Assembly: GCA_029216955.1 (NCBI GenBank)
Contig: JANAVB010010791.1
Span: forward strand, 9,711,721 to 9,775,720
Direction of reading: 5' to 3'
Source: Iris pallida
Taxonomy: Eukaryota > Streptophyta > Magnoliopsida > Asparagales > Iridaceae
Length of the DNA: 64,000 nt
A model generated the notes under the pieces. That model had not been told where the DNA came from. It ran no database searches and worked only from the letters and a program-made list of their open reading frames with translations. The position numbers and the translations under genes are program-made. Shown here piece after piece: positions 35,230 to 43,837 of the stretch; positions within the stretch are counted from its first letter, which is position 1, and each line of letters starts with the position of its first letter.

Positions 35230-36157
35230 GATCCGCTTACCTATGATGAGACGATAAAGACCAGAGACGCTGTCCTCTGGAAGAAGGCTATTAATGATGA
35301 GTCTGACTTGATAACCTCCAACAACACGTGGGTGTTGGTCGATCTGCCTGAAGGAGCAAAACCAATCGGATGTAAATGGATATTCAAGAAGAAGATGAAG
35401 GCCGATGGAACTGTTGACAAGTTCAAGGATAGGTTGGTAGCCAAGAGATTTTCTCAAAAGCAGGGGATCGATTATTTTGACACATATGCTCCAGTAGCAC
35501 GGATGACGACCACCAGGATGTTGATTGCTCTAAGTGCAATTCACAAGCTAGTTATTCATCAGATGGATATTTAAACTGCTTTCCTGAATGGTGAGTTGAC
35601 TGAAGAGATTTACATGCAACAGCTAGAAGGATTCGTCGTCAAGGGCCTCGAAGACAAAGTCTGCAAGTTGTAAAATCTCTGTATGGTCTGAAACAAGCTC
35701 CCAAGATGTGGCATGAGAAGTTTGATAAAGTCATAAGATCAAACGGCTACAGGGTCAGCGAAACAGACAAGTGTGTGTACACAAAGTTCGCCGACGGGAG
35801 AAGAGTTATCGTTTGTCTGTACGTGGACGATATGCTAATCTTGGGTACAGATCTAGCAAGTATCACTGAGACAAAGAAGTTCCTCTCGTCTAAGTTCAGT
35901 ATATGAAGGACTTAGAAAAAGCTGATGTTATCCTAGGGATAAAGATCATCCGGACGAAAACTGGAGTGGCATTGTCACAGTCTCATTACATTGAGAAGAT
36001 GCTCACACACTATGGGTATCAGGATCTTCCAGGGATAGATACGTCTTATAGGTGTGATAAGAAGCTAAAAGCCAAATCCAAGGAAAAGCGTCAGACAGGT
36101 GGAGTATTCAAGGATCATCGAAAGTTTGATGTATGCGACTACTTCCACAAGGCCTGA
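35230..36157 (+). pseudogene. copia reverse transcriptase, broken
   Basis: Starts with WVLVDLPEGAKPIGCKW and KFKDRLVAKRFSQK (35320-35460), then YFDTYAPVARM. A TAA at 35572-35574 interrupts the QMD-KTAFLNGEL block. A second frame change occurs near 35674 before SLYGLKQAPKMWHEKF. The catalytic YVDDMLILG lies at about 35820-35846 and is intact. Another frameshift near 35900 precedes KDLEKADVILGIKI. Confidence 0.9.
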
Positions 36158-36770
36158 CATAGCTTTTGTCGTAGGGATCCTGAGTCTGTTCACGAGCAAT
36201 CCAGGTGTGGAGCACTAGAAAGCTGTGAAGAGGGTTATAAGATACCTCAAAAGGATTCAGAAGTATGCACTGCACCACTGTGGAGATCCAACAGTAGTAT
36301 AAGGATTCAGTGATGCAAGTTGGTGCTCAGAAGTAGAGAGTGAAAGGTCTACAAGAGGATACATATTTCCAATGGATGGAACTGTTATTTCGTGGAAGTC
36401 GAAGAAGCGGTCTATGCTCTCACACTCGTCTATGGAATCTGAGTTTTATGCACTAGCAGCTGCAGCAGATGAAGCAGAATGGCTTCAGGAGCTCATGTAT
36501 GATTTTCCTATGGTTGGTGCGTAGATTCCGACAGTAACGATTTACTGCGACAACCAGGCGACTGCAGCGGTGGCATCAAATGACCTCTTCAATAGCAAGA
36601 AGAGGACTGTGCGATTAAGGCACATGTCGGTGAATGATATTATTAAAAGAGACGTCGTTGCCGTGGTGGATGTTCGGAGCCAGGAGAATCTGACGAATCC
36701 GTTCACCAAAGGTCTCAAGCATCAGCTGGTTGAAGACACAACATGTAAAATGGGCTTGAAGACACTCTGA
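36158..36770 (+). pseudogene. copia RNase H, broken
   Basis: Recognisable blocks are RPDIAFVVG (about 36155-36180, after a frame change), SDASWCSE (about 36310), GYIFPMDGTVISWKSKKR (about 36355-36410) and SMESEFYALA (about 36430). CDNQATAAVA follows at about 36547 and the C-terminal LTNPFTKGL at about 36690-36715. These fit copia RNase H, including the catalytic Asp, Glu and Asp of SDAS, MESEF and CDNQ. Stops at 36299 (TAA in the plus-strand frame before GFSDAS) and 36523 (TAG) interrupt it. The terminal stop is at 36768-36770. Confidence 0.85.
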
Positions 36771-37836
36771 TATTGTATCTTTGTAATTATACTATAAAGT
36801 TTTATGCTATTAGTTCAAAGAGAAATCTACTAGGCATCTAGCTTTTAGTTCAAAGAAAGATCAATGATTGGAAGAATATCAGGAACAGTGGATAAATCTT
36901 TGGGAGTTACGGGGTCATTGACCCAGAACTACTGTTAACAATGGGTAATCCTTGGAAAATACGGGATTACGGACCCAGAACCACTGTTGTCTACTGTTTG
37001 TTCTTTGTATAGAACAAAGTCCTGTGAGAGGATGGCTTGGAAGCCTTAATGAGTTCTCGGGTATTTGTGATGTCCGGTATGCTTTACAGGATGCACGGGT
37101 AGCACATCACTACAAAGGAGCTTAGTACTCCACGCTTCAGTGGGGTGACACCACATGAGATTCCTAGTGAGGGTAAAGTCTCGGATTCGAGCCAAATCAC
37201 ATCGGCGTAACACTGCACATAGGCAAGTGGGCCTAATGTTATAGAATGAAGAGTGGTAGACAACACTACAAAGAGGTTGGATCTCATGTTACAGTGGTGT
37301 GACACCACATGAGACAGTGCATCGACTTTGCAAGCCATGTCACGGCGGCGTAACACCACAAGGAAGTGAAAGGCTTCATGCTGGGTAGTTTGGCACTACA
37401 AAGGGGCTGGACCTCATGCTACAGTGGCATGACACCACATGAGGCATTGCCTCGGCTTTGGGCCATATCATAGCGGCGTAGCACCGCAAGAAAGCGAAAG
37501 GCTTCACGCCAAGACTCTTTAAAAGAACTCACCTAGAGTATATGGATAGAGATATAGGCCGTCTCTTGAGAAAAATCTTGTAGACAACTAATATACATAC
37601 ACCGAAACCAGGCTGACACATGGCCTTTAATGTGTAGCCAGAAGCATAGTTTATGTCATTATGTAAGTGGGAAAAATTGCAGTTATTGTGCAGAATTCAA
37701 GGCTTAGTCCATTCTTGTATCATGCTATTATTTAACCCATGTACGAAGATTCAAGTCGTAGCGATATCTCTCATAATGTATGATGGACAGTCACTGTGGG
37801 GAACGCTTAACCAATATATTGAGATATGTTGGGGAT
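36771..37836 (+). other. Non-coding 3' internal region of the copia element
   Basis: About 1 kb between the end of RNase H and the 3' LTR. It holds three imperfect tandem repeats (37109-37517). GAGATATGTTGGGGAT directly before the 3' LTR is where the polypurine tract is expected, but it is only partly purine. Confidence 0.7.
37109..37517 (+). repeat. Three tandem repeats of 125-155 bp
   Basis: Units begin CACTACAAAG at 37109, 37263 and 37394. Each holds GTG-CA-GACACCACATGAG, then GC-A-TCA and CGGCGTA(A/G)CAC. Units 2 and 3 are the most alike; unit 1 carries extra sequence (TAATGTTATAGAATG). All lie between RNase H and the 3' LTR. Confidence 0.8.
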
Positions 37837-38685
37837 TGTTGGTATTTTTGCTTTTAGACTAGAAAAGATAGTCCCACATCGGCTACACTAAATGGTGAAT
37901 ATCTCAATATAATGCATTGCTTGTGTTGAGGTGTGCACATGAGGTGTGATGGGGCACAAGTGTGTGCCATGTTGGAGTATTTTTTCTAGAAGGAAAAATG
38001 ATTAATTCCAACAAGGATGCAAGTTGATTTTTGTTGTTTGGACTCGGACTCTGACTCGGACTCCAGGATGCCTCGTGCATGCACGGACGTGTGTTCGGGG
38101 ATAGGCGTGGACTGGCTCTCGACTATGCTAATTGTGGGATGAACTAAAATATCAAACTCTATTTTTGAGTATTGGTATTTTAGTCCCACATCGGATAGGA
38201 GAAATGGTGAAGTCTCATTCCACTCTATAAATAGAGCTCCCTGGCCTCCTTTCTAAGATGCACCAAAGAAGAGAGTTAAGGGAGTCCGTGAAGTCCAGGA
38301 AGCCCGTTCAAGGCTCAAAAATTGACTAAACGAGCGTTTTAGAAGTTCTTTGAGAACTTACTGGTTCCTGGAAGCGGATCGTATAAAGGCAAATCTTGCT
38401 TTGAGCAACGGTGATCTGATCACCCTAGCAAAGCCGCCTTACTCTTCCTTCTCTTCTTCTCTGATCTAATCAGAAATCTCTTGTGCTTCTCTGATCTAAT
38501 CAGAAACCACTTGTGGGCTTTCGTTGCTGCTGCTATGAAATTCATTTGTGTCTTCTTCGAAGTGTTACATTTGATTTCGTCTCTCTGAATCCTCCGGGAT
38601 CTCGGTTGTACATTTTTCTCGAAGTGTTGCCATATCACTCTGTCGATTCACGTTCTTCCATCTAAGATCTGTTTCGAGAATAACA
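37837..38685 (+). repeat. 3' LTR of the copia element, 849 bp
   Basis: Starts TGTTGGTATTTTTGC and ends GAATAACA. It aligns with the 5' LTR throughout with scattered substitutions and small indels, including the two USE-like motifs (37871-37881 and 38183-38193) and the TATA box (38226-38233). Confidence 0.9.
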
Positions 38686-38697
38686 CACACACAATAT

Positions 38698-38701
<4 letters not shown>

Positions 38702-38738
<37 letters not shown>
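38702..38738. repeat. (AT)n microsatellite
   Basis: Pure AT repeat shortly after the copia 3' LTR. Confidence 0.95.
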
Positions 38739-38743
<5 letters not shown>

Positions 38744-38885
38744 TATGGGACCATTCTATGTTACATGGGTTGAATTTGAATTGCATGCTTGGGATGAAAA
38801 GGAGTAGATCCTACCACCTTTTAATCTTACCACTCAATTCCAATCTAACCCTTGTAAAATGGGATGCTTGCATAGTATCAAACCA

Positions 38886-38944
38886 CCCGAGTGGTTCTAG
38901 AGCATTGTCACATATATATTCACCCGAGTGGTTCTAGAGCATTG

Positions 38945-39020
<76 letters not shown>
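38886..39020. repeat. 28-bp direct duplication followed by (AC)n(AT)n
   Basis: CACCCGAGTGGTTCTAGAGC with ATTGTCAC appears twice in a row (38886 and 38922), separated by ATATATATT. It then passes into (AC)n (38946-38979) and (AT)n (38980-39020). Confidence 0.85.
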
Positions 39021-39039
<19 letters not shown>

Positions 39040-39206
39040 ATAAGGGAGGTAGGGTGCCACCTCACGGAGGGGTGTCTACTTGTCACCCTCCTGGGTGGCT
39101 ACATGTCACCTCCCCATGCTATCATCATGCACCCATGTGCATGATGATAGCATGGGAGGGTGACAAGTAGACACCCCTCCGTGAGGTGGCACCCTACCTC
39201 CCTTAT

Positions 39207-39225
<19 letters not shown>
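39021..39225. mobile_element. Long hairpin element with (AG)n/(CT)n ends, copy 1
   Basis: The left arm runs from (AG)n through GAATAAGGGAGGTAGGGTGC and CACGGAGGGGTGTCTACTTG. The right arm is its complement, ending CCTACCTCCCTTATTC then (CT)n. The loop is only about 5 bases around CATCATGCACCCATGTGC. The left arm has an extra segment of about 24 bases (TGGGTGGCTACATGTCACC) without a partner. AT arrays lie on both sides. There is no protein-coding content. Confidence 0.75.

Positions 39226-39276
<51 letters not shown>
39226..39276. repeat. (AT)n microsatellite between two hairpins
   Basis: Pure AT repeat separating the two related hairpin elements. Confidence 0.95.
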
Positions 39277-39279
<3 letters not shown>

Positions 39280-39414
39280 GTGTGTCACCTCACGGAGGGG
39301 TGTCTACTTGTCACCCTCCCATGCTATCATCATGCACATGGGTGCATGATGATAGCATGGGGAGGTGACATGTAGCCACCCCCCCTCCCGTGAGGTGGCA
39401 CCCTACCTCCCTTA

Positions 39415-39438
<24 letters not shown>
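39277..39438. mobile_element. Long hairpin element with (CT)n end, copy 2
   Basis: Same family as copy 1. Its left arm carries the GGTGTCTACTTGTCACCC version and its right arm the complement of the TGGCTACATGTCACCTCCCC version. The two arms therefore match each other only partly, and each matches a different part of copy 1. The left (AG)n is missing; the right (CT)n is present, and an AT array (39439-39490) follows. Confidence 0.7.
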
Positions 39439-39491
<53 letters not shown>

Positions 39492-39492
<1 letters not shown>

Positions 39493-39591
39493 CAGATGAC
39501 CTCTAGCCTAGTGGTTAAGAGAGATGCATGCGGCCCGAGTGTCAGGAGTTCGAATCCCAGTGGGAGCGATTCCAGAAACAATTTACCTGGT

Positions 39592-39596
<5 letters not shown>
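39492..39596 (+). mobile_element. tRNA-like SINE with AT tail, copy 3
   Basis: Box A-like TAGCCTAGTGGTTAAG (39504-39519) and box B AGTTCGAATCC (39547-39557), which matches the consensus at all but the first position. The body shares GAGAGATGCATGCGGCCCGA with the copies at 30599 and 30705 and ends ATTTACCTGGTTCCAA before an (AT)n tail (39597-39633). It is preceded by another AT array. Confidence 0.7.
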
Positions 39597-39633
<37 letters not shown>

Positions 39634-39638
<5 letters not shown>

Positions 39639-40391
39639 GATGTTATTTCACAAGCTTTGTAGTATAATAAATATTGGCTACGGATCCTAATAAAATTTGA
39701 TAATATTCTAGCATAATGAAGTATCCACTTTCTACATGTTATCACAACTCTAGATTTTCTTTTTAGGACTTCTTCTCTTTCTCCTTTCAAATCCTAGTCG
39801 TCGTCCACCATCTCGAAGTTGTTGTGTGCTCTTTTTCTTGTTGTTTTAGTTTGCGGTGTTCAGCCCTCTTGTGCATGTCTGTCATATTTAATGGCTAATT
39901 CTTCTTCGGTGATGTTCGATGCCGCATCTTCGATGGCTATTTTCGTGCTCATGTTTTTTCGGATTTCTTTGCTAGAGAAGCCCCTTCTCTGTCTTTGTTC
40001 TATTATGTGATTACGACGGAATATGAAACATGTCATTCTTTAGATTATTTCTTTCGGAATTTTGTGTTTTTAGAGCCCTGCTCTATTTTGGATGATTTAT
40101 TTTGATATTTCTTCTGTTGTGAAGTCCCAACTCTCTTTTGACTTCTTTCAGAATTTTTTTTCATACGTGAAGTCTCAAATCACTTTGGATGATTTTATGT
40201 GGATTTCTTTGATATCAAATTCCTATCCAACATTTTCAGATGTTTTCAATTTCTTTGATTCTCGTTCTCTCCAAGTTGGACTTTTACCAAGTTCTAGCTT
40301 GTGGGACGGTTATAGAGTAGATTAGTTATATATATTTTTTGTATTTATTATTTTATATTTTTTTTGTTTCTAGTGTTAGTGATGTTATTTC
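39634..40391. other. No supported gene
   Basis: Pyrimidine-rich on the plus strand, with short Phe/Ser-rich frames (such as 40092-40325) that match nothing known. The phrases TGAAGTCCCAACTC and TGAAGTCTCAAATC recur about 50 bases apart. Confidence 0.4.
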
Positions 40392-40942
40392 TAGGGTGAG
40401 CAACGGTTCGATTCCAACCGAACCGAATATATAAAAGTCGAAATAACTGTAAACCATATTTTTCAAAACCGAAAACTGAACCATTTTCATAAAAATCGAA
40501 CAGAAGCGAACCAAATTAATTCGGTTCGGTTTCATGGGTCAATGGTCGAACCTTCATATTTTAGCAAATGAGTCAACTTAAATAACAATTCTTAGAAAAA
40601 TGGCATTGTTGCATTTATGAATTATTACAATTACAGAGAGTGAAAAAATTATTAGTATATATATAGATTGAGGGCAGAGAGAGCGCGCGTTCAATGAGAG
40701 TGCGTTTAGATAGGGTTAGCGAAAACATTAATATATATATAAATTGAGGGTAGTTTGTTAAATTAATGACTCTAAATCGGTTTTCGGTTCAGTTCGGTTA
40801 CTTGGACCAAGAACCGAAAACCGAACCAATATTTTAAATTTTCAAATCTCCAAACCGAAAACTGAGCCTATAATCGAAAAACCGAACCGATTGTCATATT
40901 TCGGTTCGATTTTCGGTTTCCAACCGTATATGCTCACTTCTA
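40392..40942. mobile_element. hAT-type non-autonomous element, GGTTCGG-rich
   Basis: Ends TAGGGTGAGCAACGG and, reversed, TAGAAGTGAGCATATACGG. The target duplication is GTTATTTC (40384-40391) / GTTGTTTC (40943-40950), seven of eight bases. Both subterminal zones are crowded with AACCGAACC / GGTTCGGTT motifs in both orientations, as expected for hAT transposase-binding repeats. No transposase is present. Confidence 0.8.
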
Positions 40943-40950
40943 GTTGTTTC

Positions 40951-41747
40951 CCATGTTTTGTAGTCTTATAAATATCGCTCAAGAGTCATAAGAGTGTGAT
41001 CATATTATAGCATGATGTAGTGACTGTAGTCTCCATTTTTACAGTATAAAAATGAAAGATGTGGACATTCGTCTATTTTCCTATTAAAATCATACCTCTT
41101 TTTGTATTTCTGTTATAATAGTTGCCAATTTTTTTTACACCTTTGCTTATTAGGAATATCACTTTTGACATGGTTTCTGTCTGCTTACCTACAATTAGAA
41201 GTAGTTAACTTTGCCATACACGGTATATAATTACATCTCACCTTGTCAAACATTCCTTTTGCATTTCCGTGTTGCAGGAACATGAATGAACATGATTTCA
41301 TGTTTAGGAAGGAATCAGCAGAGATTTGCTATTAAACAAGTAGTATGGGCAACGGAATATTGGACATAACATCTACAAGATGGCATCTGCGATCAGATAT
41401 AAACTTTTGGTACAAACACCTCACCCTCCATTATTCTCTTGAAATCCGTTGAAGACTGACTTATGAGCATAACCGAAGTCTAAATTAGTCTAGAGCAGAA
41501 TGTGTAGTCTATACAATTTAGTTCTTTTTGTTTGAAGATTTACTTTTGTTGCCTCGACCAAAACCGATGTAATGCCTTCTCAGGAACATTCTCTATGTAT
41601 AGGCATGATCCTTTAACAGTAGTTCACACAGAGTGCCATTAGTTTATTGTACTATACCCATTTTCTACCTGAAAAATGAATATAAGTGATTAGGTTGTTG
41701 GAAGCATTAGATTATATATGCATTGATCTTGCCTCGGAGCTATCCAC
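40951..41747. other. No gene seen
   Basis: AT-rich interval with no recognisable domain, RNA gene or element terminus. Confidence 0.4.
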
Positions 41748-41987
41748 CAAGGTTTGCATTATCGGCCATATCGTATTAGTTTTTGCCATATCTGATAGTG
41801 TCCCCCACCAATACCAAACTTGAGCCTCTCTTTCCCGGTCAATTCATTAAGAAAAATTAAAAGAACAATAAAGAAAAAGAAAAAAAAAGTGTCAACACCA
41901 CAATTTGACCTTGCCGAAGATCACCATGCTACAGAGTTCCGATAAAGGAGGAAAAGTCTGAAACTGATACCGATACCGCTAACCTTG
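41748..41987. mobile_element. hAT-type MITE, 240 bp
   Basis: Ends CAAGGTTTGCATTATCGG and, reversed, CAAGGTTAGCGGTATCGG are clear inverted repeats. The possible 8-bp target duplication CTATCCAC / CTATTAAC matches at six positions. Shared CAAGGTT ends and GATACCGATACC motifs link it to 27046-27555. Confidence 0.7.
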
Positions 41988-43095
41988 CTATTAACTGCAC
42001 TCGCATGAGGGAAACTTGATGTGGCGTGAAGGATTTCTCAGGCATGTGTACTGGGCATCACGCTTCCAAAAGCTTCAACGATCAGAGTAGGTGATTAAGT
42101 CACCTTTCCACAATGAGGTCCCGTTTCTGAATATATACTGCCTTCAGCAGCGTCACTTCCTCTTCATTGTCCAAGTTCTTCCAGGTTCCACAATTGTTGA
42201 TCTCATCTGATTTGTCATTACAAAGGAAGGTTTTGACATCAGGAGGTCAACATTTGGTGATCATTATTCGCGGGTACTAGCTATTATGCTGATGGAGGTG
42301 ACTATTTCTTGTCAATTTACCGGATATCTTGGCTCATGGTCCATGCTTCATGTTTTGGTATATTGTCCTTGCAATACCTAGCTGAAACTACACCTGTTAA
42401 TTATAGGATTCCTTTATTTAGAATGTCTCTATGATGCAATCGATGCCTACCGTACCATGGGGACTGAACATTTTGATAATCTGGTATATGTGCCAACCCT
42501 TGATTTGGAGCTTGAACTTTACAAATGTCACTTGTACTAATAGGTACAGTTGGCACTAAAACTGAGTTACAATATCTTCTGCAGTACTAGTGTCCTTGTT
42601 GGATTGGAATTATAGATGCCATATGTGCATATCAATTGGCATTTCATTTCTACCCATAGAAATATTATGTGAAACATAAGCTAACATCTATTTTTTATGT
42701 GTTGAATTGAAATATTTGTATATCAATCACATCAAGACGTCTTCATTTATGAAATATTTACTATAAATTCACATGCTGCTATTATTCTCGCGTTGAAATT
42801 GTGTAGTACTTTTACTCCTTGCTGAAAAAATTGGCATTCTATTCTCCTTTGCTTATTATAAAATCTTTTTTCTAACTAGATTCAGTTAATTTAGCTGTTA
42901 GAATTAGTTTAGCTGACTATACTCCATTTTGGGTATCTGAAGACTAGATATGCCCCTAAAGAATATTAGAGAGTAAGTTATGGTTTCACAGGTTTAAAAA
43001 AGTTTGCTACATTGATCTATTTTTACCCCTTCTGCATATCTGCTCAATGGAACAAGACTAAAAGACGCTTCATGCTAATGATGTGAGAACGTACA
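41988..43095. other. No gene seen
   Basis: No coding region or structured repeat is recognised in this interval downstream of the calmodulin-binding gene. Confidence 0.4.
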
Positions 43096-43320
43096 AGCGG
43101 AGTCCATTTTTGTTCACGCACCAAAACTTGTGTGGATGTTCACAATTCCATTCAAAGATTGATATGTGCGAAACTAGTAGTCAAAACTTGTGTAGATGTT
43201 CATCATTCACTCTAGGTGAAAACCACAATGGTTTTAGCTTCACACGTTGCAACCCTTGAATGGAATGGAATGGTGATCATCCACACAAGTTTTGATGGAC
43301 GAACAAAAATGGACTCAAGC
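43096..43320. mobile_element. Foldback MITE with long terminal inverted repeats
   Basis: The left arm GAGTCCATTTTTGTTC ... AAAACTTGTGTGGATG ... ATTCCATTCAA pairs with the right arm at 43253-43316 over more than 50 bases. A third, direct partial copy of the arm (CAAAACTTGTGTAGATGTTC) lies in the middle at about 43183. The whole is about 220 bp without coding capacity. Target duplication not clear. Confidence 0.75.
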
Positions 43321-43577
43321 TAATATATGTCAATAATAATAGTGTACATAATATCTTGAGGCTATCATCTGTTACAAATAACATATGCCTTACAATATTC
43401 TTCGAGAATACAACACACAAACTAGTAAATACCACAACACATAGGTCATAAACTTAATACACAAATTAGTACTACATTCTTCATCTGGCTTGCTTCTTCC
43501 GCCCCCCTTCACACAAACAGAGTCTCTTGGTTGCTGCAGAACCAGTCCGTCTCTAGATAGTTCACAGAGAGCTGCCA

Positions 43578-43583
43578 TTTATT
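43578..43583 (-). terminator. Possible polyadenylation signal AATAAA
   Basis: TTTATT on the plus strand (AATAAA on the minus), about 255 bp after the stop codon. A donor-like TCTGAG/GTAACAAC just after the stop and an acceptor-like TTTTCGTAG near 43607 would allow a 3' UTR intron. Plant signals are degenerate, so this is tentative. Confidence 0.3.
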
Positions 43584-43653
43584 TGTTATGTTACTTCAAC
43601 CTATTACCTACGAAAATGAGGAAATGAAATTAGCCATGAACATGCATATCAAG

Positions 43654-43800
43654 CTATGTTTCACCGATACGGAATCGGATAGAGAGACAATATTTTGATA
43701 CGATAGGTACAAAATTAGTTATCTATGTTTCACAAATACAGACACGGATAAGGACACAATATGGATATAAACATTATTCTGCTGTCTCCGTGCAACATAG
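43654..43800. mobile_element. Small hAT-like element
   Basis: Ends CTATGTTTCACCGATACGG and, reversed, CTATGTTGCACGGAGAC form an inverted repeat, and GATACGG/ACACGGATA motifs recur inside. The flanking octamers (ATATCAAG / ACATCTAA) match only partly. It lies between the stop codon of the calmodulin-binding gene and its likely polyadenylation signal. Confidence 0.4.
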
Positions 43801-43837
43801 ACATCTAAGATATAAATGTTGTTACCTCAGAAAGCTA

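Larger units (their letters stand above)
32011..38685 (+). mobile_element. Full-length but broken Ty1/copia LTR retrotransposon
   Basis: A 6.7-kb element with two LTRs (32011-32864 and 37837-38685) that align along their whole length. Between them, gag, protease, integrase, reverse transcriptase and RNase H occur in copia order (integrase before RT). The frame is broken by in-frame stops at 33264, 33831, 34176 and 35572 and by frameshifts near 34830, 35674 and 35900, so it cannot produce a polyprotein. The usual Met-tRNA primer site (TGGTATCAGAGC) is not seen after the 5' LTR, whose end is followed by ATCTCAAATC and, 25 bases on, the gag ATG. No target duplication is visible; the left flank is an AT array and the right flank is CACAC. 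Confidence 0.9.

Noticed and set aside
39492..39596. tRNA gene
   Set aside because: Boxes A and B are present but no acceptor stem or anticodon arm forms, and three copies with AT tails indicate a SINE.
40092..40325. Phe/Ser-rich 77-codon frame
   Set aside because: No similarity to a known family and no supporting signals; the pyrimidine-rich composition explains the open frame.
43390..43578. A 62-codon minus-strand frame as a second gene
   Set aside because: Short, without a domain, and placed where the 3' UTR of the calmodulin-binding gene is expected.
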